From Nioella nitratireducens (GTDB taxonomy: Bacteria; Pseudomonadota; Alphaproteobacteria; Rhodobacterales; Rhodobacteraceae): DNA of 64,000 nucleotides. Location: positions 162,973-226,972 of the forward strand of contig NZ_MNBW01000008.1 in assembly GCF_001879715.1 (NCBI RefSeq), given 5' to 3'. Each line of letters starts with the position of its first letter. The first letter of the stretch is position 1. The notes under the pieces were generated by a model. The model was not told where the DNA came from and did no database searches. It saw nothing but the letters and a program-made list of their open reading frames with translations. Shown here piece after piece: positions 53,427-63,077 of the stretch. A program made the translations under genes and the position numbers.

Positions 53427-54329
53427 ATGGATAATTTCGATATCCAAGCAATCTTGGACGCCCTTCTGGGCGGTAATCTGGTGGTCCTGCTGCTGGCAGG
53501 TTTCATCATCCTGTGCATCTACCTCGGTATTCGCATCGTGCCGCAGAGCCAGAAGTTCGTGGTCGAGCGCTTCGGGCGGCTGCGTTCGGTGCTTGGGCCG
53601 GGGATCAACTTCATCATCCCGTTCCTCGACCGGGTGGCGCACAAGATTTCCATCCTCGAACGCCAGTTGCCCAATGCCAGCCAGGATGCGATCACCAAGG
53701 ACAACGTGTTGGTGCAGATCGACACCAGCGTGTTCTACCGCATCCTTGAGCCGGAAAAGACCGTCTACCGTATAAGGGACGTGGACGGCGCGATATCGAC
53801 CACCGTAGCCGGTATAGTGCGCGCGGAAATCGGCAAGATGGACCTTGACGAGGTGCAGTCGAACCGGTCGGCCCTGATCACCGAGATCAAGGCAGCGGTC
53901 GAGGATGCCGTCGATGCCTGGGGGATCGAGGTCACACGGGCCGAAATTCTCGATGTGAACCTTGATCAGGCAACGCGCGACGCGATGTTGCAGCAGTTGA
54001 ACGCCGAACGCGCCCGGCGCGCGCAGGTGACCGAGGCCGAGGGCGCCAAGCGCGCGGTGGAGCTGAACGCGGATGCCGAGCTCTATGCCGCCGAGAAGAC
54101 AGCCGAAGCGCGCAAGATCCAGGCCGATGCCGAAGCCTACGCGACGCGCGTCGTCGCCGATGCGATTGCCGAAAACGGACTGGAAGCGGCGCAATACCAG
54201 ATCGCGCTGAAACAGGTCGAGGCCATCGCGCAGGTGGCGCGGGGGCAGGGGACGCAGACCATCGTGGTGCCTGCCGATGCCGCCGATGCCTTTGGCAAAG
54301 CCTTCCAGATGCTGAAGGGACGCGTCTGA
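53427..54329 (+). CDS. SPFH/band-7 stomatin-like protein
   Basis: The 300-residue protein has one N-terminal membrane segment (about 17-37), then an SPFH domain with IVPQSQKFVVERFGRLRSVL, GINFIIPFLDRVAHKISILE and YRIRDVDGAISTTVAGIVRA, and a long alanine/glutamate-rich helical region (RAQVTEAEGAKRAVELNADA). It resembles QmcA-type proteins. GAGGA at 53415-53419 favours the ATG at 53427 over 53406. Its stop overlaps the NfeD start by one base (TGATG). Confidence 0.92.
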   Translation: MDNFDIQAILDALLGGNLVVLLLAGFIILCIYLGIRIVPQSQKFVVERFGRLRSVLGPGINFIIPFLDRVAHKISILERQLPNASQDAITKDNVLVQIDTSVFYRILEPEKTVYRIRDVDGAISTTVAGIVRAEIGKMDLDEVQSNRSALITEIKAAVEDAVDAWGIEVTRAEILDVNLDQATRDAMLQQLNAERARRAQVTEAEGAKRAVELNADAELYAAEKTAEARKIQADAEAYATRVVADAIAENGLEAAQYQIALKQVEAIAQVARGQGTQTIVVPADAADAFGKAFQMLKGRV

Positions 54330-54616
54330 TGCTCTGGAATGACTGGTGGGTCTGGGGGGCGGCGGCGATCCTTCTGGCCATTGGCGAAGTGATCCTGCCG
54401 ACTTTCGTTCTGCTGGGCTTCGGCATCGGCGCGGCGGCGGTCGCCGTCTTGCTGTTCGTCGGGGGGCCGCTGGCGGCGTTCATCACCGACAGCGTGCCGG
54501 TGCTGGTGTTGTCCTTCGCGGTCATCTCGCTGGGGGCATGGCTGCTGCTGCGCCGGTTCCTTGGCGTGTATCGTGGGCAGGTGAAAACCTTCGACCATGA
54601 TATCAACGATAACTGA
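54329..54616 (+). CDS. NfeD-like membrane protein
   Basis: The 95-residue protein has three hydrophobic segments (about 5-24, 28-46, 53-73) and a short hydrophilic end with FLGVYRGQVKTFDH. Such small NfeD forms accompany SPFH proteins and are thought to help membrane-domain organisation. It is translationally coupled to the stomatin-like gene by TGATG. Confidence 0.88.
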   Translation: MLWNDWWVWGAAAILLAIGEVILPTFVLLGFGIGAAAVAVLLFVGGPLAAFITDSVPVLVLSFAVISLGAWLLLRRFLGVYRGQVKTFDHDINDN

Positions 54617-54649
54617 GTCCCGGAAAATTCAGCTAAAATTGTCCGCACC

Positions 54650-54699
54650 CCCTTCTTCTTGGTGCAAATACTCCGGGGGTTTGGGGGCTGGCCCCCAAG
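54650..54699 (+). repeat. Intergenic repeat, copy B
   Basis: Begins with CCCTTCTTCTTGG, then TGCAAATACTCC, GGGGGT and TTGGGGGCTGGCCCCCAA. The last part forms a 7-pair hairpin (54682-54688 with 54693-54699). The same block order is present in reverse at 7151-7198. It lies between the convergent NfeD and HxlR genes. Confidence 0.65.
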
Positions 54700-54733
54700 G
54701 ACCGTCTGGCTGTGGCCGGGTCTGCGATCGGGC

Positions 54734-55105
54734 CTATTGCGCTGCCTCAAGGCTCGCGTCATAGGCGGCGCGGGCCTCGCGGATGGCGGGCTGGTTGGTT
54801 TCGGCCCATGCCGCAAGCTCGCCCATGGCGCGATGCAGCGAGGCCCCGGTCGTGGTCAGCGCGTATTCCACCTGTGGCGGCGATGTCTCCAGCACCCGGC
54901 GGCTGACCAACCCGTCGCGTTCCAGGTGGCGCAGAGTGACCGAGAGCATCCGGGCAGAGATACCGTTGACCACCCGTTGCAGCGCGTTGAAGCGGCAGGG
55001 GCCGCCCGCCAATTCCATGATCACCAGGACCGACCACGCATCGCCGACGCGGTCGAGAACGTCGCGGATGGGGCAGGCGTAGCTGGTGGCGCGTTTCGCC
55101 GGCAT
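54734..55105 (-). CDS. HxlR-family transcriptional regulator
   Basis: The 123-residue protein starts MPAKRATSYACPIRDVLDRV; the Cys11 is the conserved redox-type Cys of many HxlR regulators. RFNALQRVVNGISARMLSVT is the DNA-binding helix-turn-helix, then LRHLERDGLVSRRVLETSPP the wing and YALTTTGASLH. It is divergent from the NAD(P)-binding protein gene across 108 bases, which contain a candidate operator. Confidence 0.93.
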   Translation of the reverse strand: MPAKRATSYACPIRDVLDRVGDAWSVLVIMELAGGPCRFNALQRVVNGISARMLSVTLRHLERDGLVSRRVLETSPPQVEYALTTTGASLHRAMGELAAWAETNQPAIREARAAYDASLEAAQ

Positions 55106-55174
55106 GAGCTTCCTTCCAGGTAACTATGTGACGGCAAACACCGTCTTTCGCCGAAAATATCAAATGCGTATCTG

Positions 55175-55189
55175 GTTACCGATCGTAAC
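55175..55189. promoter_or_regulatory. Palindrome upstream of the HxlR target gene
   Basis: GTTAC-CGATC-GTAAC, an exact 5-base inverted repeat with a 5-base spacer, 25 bases before the ATG of the NAD(P)-binding protein gene and in the shared regulatory gap with the HxlR gene. A related GTAAC lies at 55120-55124. Confidence 0.45.
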
Positions 55190-55213
55190 TTATCCAACCT
55201 GGAGGATCAACGC

Positions 55214-55837
55214 ATGAAGATTTTGATACTGGGCGCATCCGGCATGATCGGCAGCCGTATCTTGGCCGAGGCCCTGTCGCGCGGGCACGCGGTGACCGGT
55301 ACTGCCCGCAGCCCCGAGGCAATCGCCGATGGCGCGACCAAGGTGGCGCTGGACATGGCCGTGCCCGAGGGGCTGGCGGATCTCGCCAAGGTTGCCGACG
55401 TGGTGGTCGTGTCGATCTCGCCGCGCAGCTCGGGCGATGCCTATGCCGATATGGAACGGGTCGCCGAGGTGATCGAGGGCCAGCTTGCCCCCGCGGGGAC
55501 GCCGATCATCCATGTCGGAGGTGCAGGCACGCTGAACCTGCCCGATGGTGCGCCGTTGGCCGACATTCTGCCCGACGCCTACCGCGCCGAAGCGCAGGCC
55601 ATGCGCAAAACCTATGAGCGGCTTGCGCCCAAGGGCCTGGACTACACGTTCATCGCCCCCGCCAGCCTGATTGCGCCCGGCGACAGGACCGGCCAGTACC
55701 GGACCGGATGGCGCGAGGCGATGGTCGCCGCCGACGGCAGCCCCAGCACGATCAGTGCCGAGGACTACGCCGTCGCCCTGCTGGACGAGGTCGAAACCGG
55801 CACACGGCGCGGAACGGCCTTTCAGGTCGCCAACTAG
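55214..55837 (+). CDS. NAD(P)-binding atypical SDR protein
   Basis: The 207-residue protein starts MKILILGASGMIGSRILAEA, an NAD(P)-binding Rossmann start (GASGMIG, 7-13). It has IIHVGGAGTLNLPDG and LDYTFIAPASLIAPGDRTGQ, as in the NmrA/atypical SDR group that includes reductases for flavins and quinones. Its divergent neighbour encodes an HxlR regulator, a frequent pairing. It converges with pyrF and overlaps its end by four bases. Confidence 0.88.
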   Translation: MKILILGASGMIGSRILAEALSRGHAVTGTARSPEAIADGATKVALDMAVPEGLADLAKVADVVVVSISPRSSGDAYADMERVAEVIEGQLAPAGTPIIHVGGAGTLNLPDGAPLADILPDAYRAEAQAMRKTYERLAPKGLDYTFIAPASLIAPGDRTGQYRTGWREAMVAADGSPSTISAEDYAVALLDEVETGTRRGTAFQVAN

Positions 55838-56523
55838 GACAGCTCGGCCAGGATCGCCTCGGCCGCGGCGCGCGGGTCGGCGGCCTGCCAGATCGGGCGG
55901 CCGACCACGATGTGATCGGCCCCGTCGCCGATGGCCCGAGCGGGCGTCGCCACCCGCTTCTGATCGCCTAGCGCCGCGCCCGCCGGGCGCACGCCGGGGG
56001 TCACGATCAGACGGCCCGTCGCCTCGGGCAGCGCGCGGATAGCGGCGGCTTCCTGCGGGCTGGCGATGACGCCATCCGCCCCCGCCCCGAATGCCTTCGC
56101 GGCGCGTTCCAGCACCAGATCCTGAACGTCGCCCGGCTTGATCAGGCTCGCGTCGAGGTCTGCGCGGTCCAGCGAGGTCAGGATGGTCACGGCGAGAATC
56201 TTCAGGTCCTTGCCCGACGCGCCTTCTTTCGCGGCGCGCACCACGTGGGGGTCGCCATGCACGGTCAGAAAATCGAGATCGAACTGCGCCAGCCCGCGCA
56301 CCGCCGCCTCGACCGTCGCGCCGATGTCGAAGAGCTTCATGTCGAGGAAGATGCGCTTGCCGTGATCCTGCTTGAGCTCCATCGCCAGCGCCAGCCCGCC
56401 GCCGGTCAGCATCCCCAGCCCGATCTTGTAGAAGCTCACGGCGTCGCCAATGGTCTTGGCCAGCTCCAGTCCGGCAAGGGCATTGGGCACGTCCAGCGCG
56501 GCGATCAGGCGGTCATCACTCAT
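55834..56523 (-). CDS. pyrF: Orotidine 5'-phosphate decarboxylase
   Basis: PyrF makes UMP from OMP in the last de novo pyrimidine step. The 229-residue protein has IAALDVPNALAGLELAKTIG, the catalytic KFFDxKLFDI motif as IFLDMKLFDIGATV, and TPGVRPAGAALGDQKR, with VGRPIWQAADPRAAAEA at the end. The start at 56523 has GAT-rich leader sequence. It overlaps the SDR-like gene end by four bases in convergent orientation. Confidence 0.95.
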   Translation of the reverse strand: MSDDRLIAALDVPNALAGLELAKTIGDAVSFYKIGLGMLTGGGLALAMELKQDHGKRIFLDMKLFDIGATVEAAVRGLAQFDLDFLTVHGDPHVVRAAKEGASGKDLKILAVTILTSLDRADLDASLIKPGDVQDLVLERAAKAFGAGADGVIASPQEAAAIRALPEATGRLIVTPGVRPAGAALGDQKRVATPARAIGDGADHIVVGRPIWQAADPRAAAEAILAELS

Positions 56524-56740
56524 CTCGGGGATCCTTATGGGCTGCGGTCGCGCGATGCTTAGTGGGCAAAGGACTCTCTGTCCATGGCGGTCCCTGTCGG
56601 AAACGGAAATCGGCCCGGTCGCGACGGGACAGGCGCGACCGGGCCGGGCAGCAGGGGACCGAGAGGGACGGGGTCCACCTGGCTGGGGCGCGGCCTATGA
56701 GAGGGACAGGGCAGGCGGCCGCGCCTTTGGGGAGGGGTCT

Positions 56741-56917
56741 TTACCGCATGTGGCGACGGGCCTCCTTGGCGAGGCCATCGGCTATGCGGGGAAAGCTGGC
56801 GCCCTGCGGTCCGTGCCAGCGGCAGGACACGCGCCGGGTATCATCGACAAGGGCCTCGGCGCGAAAGCAGGCGCGGCGGGCGTCGTAGGCGACATGGGTC
56901 AGGGCAAGGCGGGTCAT
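56741..56917 (-). CDS. Small hypothetical protein near clpB
   Basis: The frame encodes 58 residues (MTRLALTHVAYDARRACFRA, then WHGPQGASFPRIADGLAKEA). The start ATG at 56917 has GGAG 9 bases upstream. It is basic and has no obvious fold. It is the only plausible gene in the 620-base stretch between pyrF and clpB; the rest (56524-56740, 56918-57032) shows no feature I can support. Confidence 0.5.
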   Translation of the reverse strand: MTRLALTHVAYDARRACFRAEALVDDTRRVSCRWHGPQGASFPRIADGLAKEARRHMR

Positions 56918-57032
56918 TTTGCGGCGCTCCAATCGGCGGGTTCAGAGATGTGTCGCAGGGCGCGGGCGGCGGGTTCAAAAAAATCTGTGGCACCATGCGA
57001 CCAAATTTCAAAACGCTTTCTCTGCTCTCGAT

Positions 57033-57062
57033 CTTGTGAAGGCCGAAAGGCTTCCCCATCTA
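57033..57062 (+). promoter_or_regulatory. Heat-shock (RpoH) promoter for clpB
   Basis: The -35 box CTTGTGA (57033-57039) is one base from the sigma-32 pattern CTTGAAA, then a 14-base spacer and -10 CCCCATCTA (57054-57062), which matches the sigma-32 -10 consensus CCCCATNTA. It lies 80 bases before the clpB start. Confidence 0.85.
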
Positions 57063-57142
57063 TCTACCGAGGCTCGCGAAAGTCCCTGTGCCGCGTGGTC
57101 GGGCAGGGCGAAGGGCGGGCGCTTGAGAAAAGGAGAGACGTG

Positions 57143-59758
57143 ATGAACTTGGAGAAGTTCACCGATCGCGCGCGCGGTTTCCTTCAGGCCGCGCAGACCA
57201 TTGCGCAGCGGGAAGACCATCAGAAGCTGGTTCCCGAACATTTGCTGAAGGCTTTGCTTGACGACGATCAGGGGATGGCCGCCAACCTTATCAACCGTGC
57301 CGGCGGCGACGCCAAGCGGGTGAGCGAGGCGTTGGAGCTGTCCTTGTCGAAGCTGCCGAAAGTGACCGGCGATGCCGGGCAGCTTTACATGGACGGGCAG
57401 ACCGCCAAGGTGCTGTCCGAGGCCGAGAAACTGGCCGAGAAGGCGGGCGACAGTTTCGTTGCCGTCGAACGGATGCTGACCGCTCTGGCCATGGTGAAAT
57501 CCAAGGCCAAGGACGCGCTGGATGCGGGTGCGGTTAATGCGCAGGCGCTGAACGCTGCCATCAACGACCTGCGCAAGGGCCGCACGGCGGACAGTGCCGG
57601 GGCTGAAGACAGCTATGAAGCACTGAAGAAATACGCCCGCGACCTGACCGAAGCGGCGCGTGAGGGCAAGATCGACCCCATTATTGGCCGGGATGAGGAA
57701 ATTCGCCGCGCGATGCAGGTGCTTTCCCGCCGGACCAAGAACAACCCGGTGCTTATCGGGGAACCCGGCGTCGGTAAAACGGCGATTGCGGAAGGTCTGG
57801 CGCTGCGCATCGTCAATGGCGACGTGCCGGAATCCTTGCGTAACAAGACGCTTATGGCGCTGGATATGGGCGCACTGATCGCCGGGGCGAAATACCGGGG
57901 TGAGTTCGAGGAACGGCTGAAAGCCGTCCTGAACGAGATCACGGCAGCCGCTGGCGAGATCATCCTTTTCATTGACGAAATGCACACCCTTGTGGGCGCG
58001 GGCAAATCCGATGGTGCGATGGATGCCGCGAACCTGATCAAACCGGCGCTTGCGCGGGGCGAGCTGCACTGCGTCGGCGCGACCACGCTGGATGAATACC
58101 GCAAATACGTTGAGAAAGACGCGGCCCTTGCACGCCGGTTCCAGCCCCTGATGGTGGAAGAACCGACCGAACAGGACACCGTGTCGATCCTGCGCGGTAT
58201 CAAGGAGAAATACGAGCTGCACCACGGGGTGCGTATTTCCGACGCGGCACTGGTGGCGGCGGCGCAACTCAGCCATCGCTACATCACCGACCGCTTTCTG
58301 CCGGACAAGGCCATCGACCTGATGGACGAGGCCGCAAGCCGTCTGCGGATGGAGGTAGACAGCAAACCCGAGGAGCTGGACGCGCTGGACCGCGATATCC
58401 TGCAAAAGCAGATCGAGGCTGAAGCCCTGAAGAAAGAGGATGACGCGGCGTCCAAGGACCGGCTGGAGAAGTTGCAGAAAGACCTGTCCGAACTGCAACA
58501 GAGATCGGCCGAGATGACGGCCCAGTGGCAATCGGAACGCGACAAGCTGGAAAGCGCGCGCGGGCTGAAAGAGAAGCTGGACCAAGCCCGTGCCGAGCTG
58601 GATCAGGCCAAGCGGCAGGGCGATTTGGCCCGTGCCGGGGAACTGTCCTATGGCGTGATCCCGCAGCTTGAGAAAGACCTTGCCGTGGCGGAAAGCCAGG
58701 AAGAGGATGTCATGGTCGAAGAGGCCGTACGCCCCGAACAGATCGCGGCGGTCGTCGAGCGTTGGACGGGCATTCCGATGTCCAAGATGCTGGAAGGCGA
58801 GCGCGAGAAGCTGTTGCGCATGGAGGACGAAATCGGCAAGCGCGTGATCGGTCAGAAGACCGCCGTCAAGGCCGTGTCGAACGCCGTGCGCCGCGCGCGG
58901 GCGGGTCTTCAGGACGAGAACCGGCCACTGGGCTCGTTCCTGTTCCTCGGGCCGACCGGTGTGGGGAAAACCGAGCTGACCAAGGCGTTGGCCGAATACC
59001 TGTTTGACGACGATCAGGCGATGGTGCGGATCGACATGAGCGAGTTCATGGAGAAACACGCCGTCGCCCGCCTGATCGGCGCGCCTCCGGGCTATGTCGG
59101 CTATGACGAGGGCGGAGTGCTGACCGAAGCGGTGCGGCGCAGGCCCTATCAGGTCGTGCTGTTCGATGAGGTCGAAAAGGCCCACCCGGACGTGTTCAAC
59201 GTGCTGTTGCAAGTGCTTGACGACGGGGTGCTGACCGATGGTCAGGGCCGCACCGTGGACTTCAAGCAGACGCTTATCGTGCTGACCTCGAACCTCGGGG
59301 CACAGGCGCTGAGCCAGTTGCCCGACGGCTCGGACAGTGCCGATGCCAAACGCGATGTGATGGATGCGGTCCGGGCGCATTTCCGGCCCGAGTTCCTGAA
59401 CCGTCTGGATGAGACGATCATCTTCGACCGGCTTGGCCGGGATGATATGGACGGGATCGTCAAGATCCAGATGCGCCGGTTGGAAAAGCGTTTGGCAGAG
59501 CGCAAGATCGCGCTCGATCTGGATGATGGCGCACGCAAGTGGCTGGCCGACGAGGGTTATGACCCGGTGTTCGGGGCGCGTCCGCTCAAGCGTGTGATCC
59601 AGCGCGCGCTGCAAGATCCGCTGGCCGAGATGATCCTTGGCGGCGACATTCTGGACGGCGCGACGGTGCATGTCAGTGCCGGGGCCGATGGTCTGATCGT
59701 GGGCGACCGCGTGTCGGCGTCGAACCGGCCCGCGCCGGGTGATGCCGTGGTTCACTAA
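57143..59758 (+). CDS. clpB: ATP-dependent chaperone ClpB (Hsp100)
   Basis: ClpB disaggregates proteins with DnaK. The 871-residue length is normal. It has a Clp N-domain (1-145), first ATPase with [19 protein letters not shown] and [13 protein letters not shown], a coiled-coil middle domain (about 400-520), and second ATPase with [20 protein letters not shown] and [33 protein letters not shown]. The ATG at 57143 has AAAGGAG; a longer open frame back to 56450 is not used. An RpoH-type promoter precedes it. Confidence 0.98.
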   Translation: MNLEKFTDRARGFLQAAQTIAQREDHQKLVPEHLLKALLDDDQGMAANLINRAGGDAKRVSEALELSLSKLPKVTGDAGQLYMDGQTAKVLSEAEKLAEKAGDSFVAVERMLTALAMVKSKAKDALDAGAVNAQALNAAINDLRKGRTADSAGAEDSYEALKKYARDLTEAAREGKIDPIIGRDEEIRRAMQVLSRRTKNNPVLIGEPGVGKTAIAEGLALRIVNGDVPESLRNKTLMALDMGALIAGAKYRGEFEERLKAVLNEITAAAGEIILFIDEMHTLVGAGKSDGAMDAANLIKPALARGELHCVGATTLDEYRKYVEKDAALARRFQPLMVEEPTEQDTVSILRGIKEKYELHHGVRISDAALVAAAQLSHRYITDRFLPDKAIDLMDEAASRLRMEVDSKPEELDALDRDILQKQIEAEALKKEDDAASKDRLEKLQKDLSELQQRSAEMTAQWQSERDKLESARGLKEKLDQARAELDQAKRQGDLARAGELSYGVIPQLEKDLAVAESQEEDVMVEEAVRPEQIAAVVERWTGIPMSKMLEGEREKLLRMEDEIGKRVIGQKTAVKAVSNAVRRARAGLQDENRPLGSFLFLGPTGVGKTELTKALAEYLFDDDQAMVRIDMSEFMEKHAVARLIGAPPGYVGYDEGGVLTEAVRRRPYQVVLFDEVEKAHPDVFNVLLQVLDDGVLTDGQGRTVDFKQTLIVLTSNLGAQALSQLPDGSDSADAKRDVMDAVRAHFRPEFLNRLDETIIFDRLGRDDMDGIVKIQMRRLEKRLAERKIALDLDDGARKWLADEGYDPVFGARPLKRVIQRALQDPLAEMILGGDILDGATVHVSAGADGLIVGDRVSASNRPAPGDAVVH

Positions 59759-59780
59759 CGCCCTGCAATAGCCGCAAAGG

Positions 59781-59811
59781 AAAGCCCCCGTTCGGTTGGA
59801 CGGGGGCTTTC
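59781..59811 (+). terminator. Rho-independent terminator of clpB
   Basis: Stem AAAGCCCCCGT (59781-59791) with ACGGGGGCTTT (59800-59810), then CTGCG. It lies 22 bases after the stop codon; on the other strand it can also stop the fasciclin gene. Confidence 0.9.
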
Positions 59812-59830
59812 TGCGTCATGGGGGATGATC

Positions 59831-60313
59831 TTACATCTCGGGGATCAACACTGCGTCGATCACGTGGATCACGCCGTTCGAGGCTTCGATATCGGCTGTG
59901 ACCACGTTGGCACCGTTCACTGTGACCCCGTCCATCGTGCCGATGGTGATATCGCTGCCTTGCGCGGTGGTGGCCGTCATGCCGTTCATCAGGTCGCCGG
60001 ACATCACGGCGCCCGGTACCACGTGGTAGGTCAGGATGGCGACCAGTTGGTCACGGTTTTCTTCCATCAGCAGGCTTTCCACCGTGCCTTCGGGCAGGGC
60101 GGCAAAGGCCTCATCCGTGGGGGCGAAAACGGTGAACGGACCTTCCCCGCGAAGGGTGTCTTCCAGACCGGCGGCCTGAACGGCAGCCACCAGCGTGTTG
60201 AAGCTGCCAGCGCCCACGGCAGTATCGACGATGTCCATCGAATGCCCGCCGGCAAAGGCCGGTGCGGCGATCATCGTGGCGGCGGCGAAACTTAGAAAAC
60301 TACGGCGAAACAT
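59831..60313 (-). CDS. Fasciclin-domain secreted protein
   Basis: The 160-residue protein has a signal peptide ([21 protein letters not shown]) and one fasciclin (FAS1) domain with [17 protein letters not shown], the conserved [31 protein letters not shown] and [12 protein letters not shown]. It is a small extracellular adhesion-type protein. The ATG at 60313 is preceded by AAGGAGCAAGAC. Longer frame upstream is not supported. Convergent with clpB. Confidence 0.92.
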   Translation of the reverse strand: MFRRSFLSFAAATMIAAPAFAGGHSMDIVDTAVGAGSFNTLVAAVQAAGLEDTLRGEGPFTVFAPTDEAFAALPEGTVESLLMEENRDQLVAILTYHVVPGAVMSGDLMNGMTATTAQGSDITIGTMDGVTVNGANVVTADIEASNGVIHVIDAVLIPEM

Positions 60314-60586
60314 GTCTTGCTCCTTAATGTTGGTCCTGTCCTCACCCGGCCAATCACCGGGCTTGCGAGGCAGATGGAGCATGGGGGAGCTTGGTAAAGA
60401 GGCGGCCGGGCGTGGTGCCGGTCTTGCCAAATTCAAACCGTGCCCTAAGCCGCGTTGTCTTCAGGTTTCCAGTAACAAATTCTTGTTGTGGGCGTGATCG
60501 GCGACTGCCCCGCGCCACGCCGCATTGCCAGCGGCGGACATGGCGGGCACAGTCGGCACAGGCAATATAGCAAGGGACGGCATTCG

Positions 60587-62074
60587 ATGTTTTTGTTCGT
60601 GGAGTTTCTGGCGCAGGTCTTTCTGTTCGCGGTCGGGGCGCTGGTTCTGATTGCCTTGGTGCTGGCCATCTATGACCGGGTGCAGACCAAGGATGCCATC
60701 CGCCGCAACTATCCGGTGATCGGGCGGTTCCGGCATCTGTTTTCGACGTTGGGTGAATTCTTCCGCCAATACTTCTTTGCCATGGACCGCGAGGAAATGC
60801 CGTTCAACCGGGCACAGCGCGATTGGGTGAACCATGCCTCGGAGGGGGGATCGAACACGTTGGCCTTCGGCTCTACCCGCAATCTCTTTATTCCGGGCAC
60901 CGCGATTTTCGTCAACGCGCCGTTTCCGCCGCTGGACAATCAATATGCCTCGACCGAGCCTATGCAGATCGGACCGACCGCGCGCCACCCTTTTGCAGCG
61001 CCCTCCTTTTTCAACATCTCGGGCATGAGCTATGGCGCGATTTCGAAACCGGCGGTCGAGGCGCTGAGCCGTGGAGCCAAGACAGCCGGGATCTGGATGA
61101 ACACCGGCGAGGGTGGGTTGTCACCCTATCACCTGGAGGGGGGCTGCGACATCGTCTTTCAGATCGGCACCGCGAAATACGGGGTGCGCAACCCGGATGG
61201 CACGCTCAACGACGACAAGCTGCGCGAGATCGCGGCGCATGACGCGGTTAAGATGTTCGAGTTGAAGCTGGCGCAGGGGGCAAAGCCGGGCAAGGGCGGC
61301 ATCCTGCCGGGGGCCAAGGTCACGCCCGAGATCGCGCAGATCCGGGGGATTCATCCGGGGACTGACAGTCTTTCGCCCAACCGGCATGTGGAAATCGACA
61401 CGTTCGGCGACCTGCTCGACATGATCGCCCATATCCGCGAGGTGACGGGCAAGCCCGTCGGAATCAAAACTGTTGTCGGCGGGGCCGAGCCTTTCGAGGA
61501 CCTGTTCGCCCTGATCTGCGAACGCGGCGATGACAGCGCCCCCGATTTCATCACCCTCGATGGCGGCGAGGGCGGCACCGGGGCCTCGCCCATGCCGCTG
61601 ATGGACCTTGTGGGCATGTCGATCCGCGAGGGCCTGTTGATGGTGTCAGACCTGCGCGACCGTCACGGGCTCAAGGATCGAATCCGCCTCGTGGCCTCGG
61701 GCAAGCTTATCAACCCCGGCGATGTGGCGTGGGCGCTGGCCGCAGGGGCCGATTTTGTAACATCCGCGCGCGGCTTCATGTTCGCGCTTGGGTGTATTCA
61801 GGCCCTGAAATGTAACAAGAACACCTGTCCGACCGGCATCACGACCCACAATCCCCGCCTGCAAAAGGGGCTGGTGGTGGCCGTGAAGGAGGACCGCGTG
61901 GCCCTTTATGCGCGCTCTGTCATCAAGGAAGTCGAGACAATTGCCCATTCTGTAGGGGTAACAGAGCCGCGCCTGATGCGGCGGCGCCATGTGCGGCTGA
62001 TGGGGGCGGATGGCACGTCGCACCCCATGCACGAAGTTTTTCCCCGTGGTCACGACATTCAAACAACTCCGTGA
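60587..62074 (+). CDS. FMN-binding glutamate synthase-like protein, membrane anchored
   Basis: The 495-residue protein has one N-terminal membrane segment (about 3-27) and a glutamate-synthase-type FMN/Fe-S domain with FFNISGMSYGAISKPAVEAL, GGEGGTGASPMPLMDLVGM, and a cluster motif C-x5-C-x4-C in GCIQALKCNKNTCPTG, as in the 3Fe-4S site of GltB. It lacks the glutaminase domain. Its substrate is unknown. The ATG at 60587 has AAGGGA nearby. It is followed by msrP after 72 bases. Confidence 0.88.
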   Translation: MFLFVEFLAQVFLFAVGALVLIALVLAIYDRVQTKDAIRRNYPVIGRFRHLFSTLGEFFRQYFFAMDREEMPFNRAQRDWVNHASEGGSNTLAFGSTRNLFIPGTAIFVNAPFPPLDNQYASTEPMQIGPTARHPFAAPSFFNISGMSYGAISKPAVEALSRGAKTAGIWMNTGEGGLSPYHLEGGCDIVFQIGTAKYGVRNPDGTLNDDKLREIAAHDAVKMFELKLAQGAKPGKGGILPGAKVTPEIAQIRGIHPGTDSLSPNRHVEIDTFGDLLDMIAHIREVTGKPVGIKTVVGGAEPFEDLFALICERGDDSAPDFITLDGGEGGTGASPMPLMDLVGMSIREGLLMVSDLRDRHGLKDRIRLVASGKLINPGDVAWALAAGADFVTSARGFMFALGCIQALKCNKNTCPTGITTHNPRLQKGLVVAVKEDRVALYARSVIKEVETIAHSVGVTEPRLMRRRHVRLMGADGTSHPMHEVFPRGHDIQTTP

Positions 62075-62146
62075 GTTTTCCTGCTTTTGCTTCGTTGTGC
62101 CCCATTTGTCATTCAGATTTGGCGCTACAACGAACAGGAGGACGCC

Positions 62147-63070
62147 ATGGCATATCGCTATCGCTCGCCGCTGACGCGGACCGACGTGACCCCGAAAGAG
62201 ATCTTCATGAATCGCCGTCAGTGGATGGCCGGGGCCGGGGCAGTGGTTGGAACCGGCGCGGCGCTTGGGTCTGGCCTGATCGGTGGCCCGGCCCATGCGC
62301 AAGACGCGCTGGAGCCGAACAGCTTTGAAGATATCACCAGCTACAACAACTACTACGAATTCGGCACCAGCAAGACCGACCCGTCGAACTATGCCCATGA
62401 ATTGACCACCGACCCGTGGTCGATCGAGATCGACGGGATGGTCGACAACCCCGGCACCTATAGCCTTGCCGATCTGCTGGACGGCCAGACCATCGAAGAA
62501 CGCATCTACCGCTTTCGCTGTGTCGAGGCGTGGTCGATGGTGGTGCCGTGGAACGGGTTTGAACTGGCTGACCTGCTGACGCGTGTCGGCGTGCAGGACG
62601 GGGCGCAATACGTGGCGTTCGAAACCGTCTATCGCCCCGATGAGATGCCGGGCCAGCGCCGCAATATCCTCGACTGGCCCTACCGCGAAGGGCTGCGGCT
62701 GGACGAGGCGATGCACCCGCTCACCCTGCTGGCCACCGGCCTTTATGGAGAGCCGATGCCGAACCAGAACGGCGCGCCGATCCGATTGGTCGTGCCGTGG
62801 AAATATGGCTTCAAGTCGATCAAGTCGATCGTCCGTATCAGCCTTGTCGCGGATCAGCCCGAGACGACGTGGAACATGATCAACGCCCGCGAATACGGGT
62901 TCTATTCCAACGTGAACCCCAACGTGGACCATCCCCGCTGGAGCCAGGCCACCGAACGCCGCGTCGGCGGCGGGCTGTTTTCCAGCCGTCAGCCCACGCT
63001 GATGTTCAATGGCTACGAGGATGACGTGGCCTCGATGTACGAGGGCATGGACCTGTCGGAATATTACTGA
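62147..63070 (+). CDS. msrP: Methionine sulfoxide reductase, molybdopterin subunit
   Basis: MsrP repairs oxidised methionines in periplasmic proteins. The 307-residue protein carries a twin-arginine signal (NRRQWMAGAGAVVG) and the molybdenum-ligand Cys in RFRCVEAWSMVVPWNGFEL; LDEAMHPLTLLATGLYGEP and KYGFKSIKSIVRISLV are typical. AGGAGG lies before the ATG at 62147. It is followed at 7 bases by its membrane partner gene. Confidence 0.96.
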   Translation: MAYRYRSPLTRTDVTPKEIFMNRRQWMAGAGAVVGTGAALGSGLIGGPAHAQDALEPNSFEDITSYNNYYEFGTSKTDPSNYAHELTTDPWSIEIDGMVDNPGTYSLADLLDGQTIEERIYRFRCVEAWSMVVPWNGFELADLLTRVGVQDGAQYVAFETVYRPDEMPGQRRNILDWPYREGLRLDEAMHPLTLLATGLYGEPMPNQNGAPIRLVVPWKYGFKSIKSIVRISLVADQPETTWNMINAREYGFYSNVNPNVDHPRWSQATERRVGGGLFSSRQPTLMFNGYEDDVASMYEGMDLSEYY

Positions 63071-63077
63071 GGCTCTC

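Noticed and set aside
56562..56888. Plus-strand frame of 108 codons between pyrF and clpB
   Set aside because: It is rich in Arg and Gly from GC-rich sequence, has no ribosome site and overlaps the better-supported minus-strand small gene.
56450..57142. Extension of clpB by about 230 codons upstream
   Set aside because: The heat-shock promoter and the AAAGGAG site place the start at 57143; ClpB length is normal from there.
57008..59755. Long open frame of 915 codons on the strand opposite clpB
   Set aside because: It mirrors clpB codon positions. Strong GC bias at third positions removes stops from the opposite strand. Product shows no family features, while clpB is complete.
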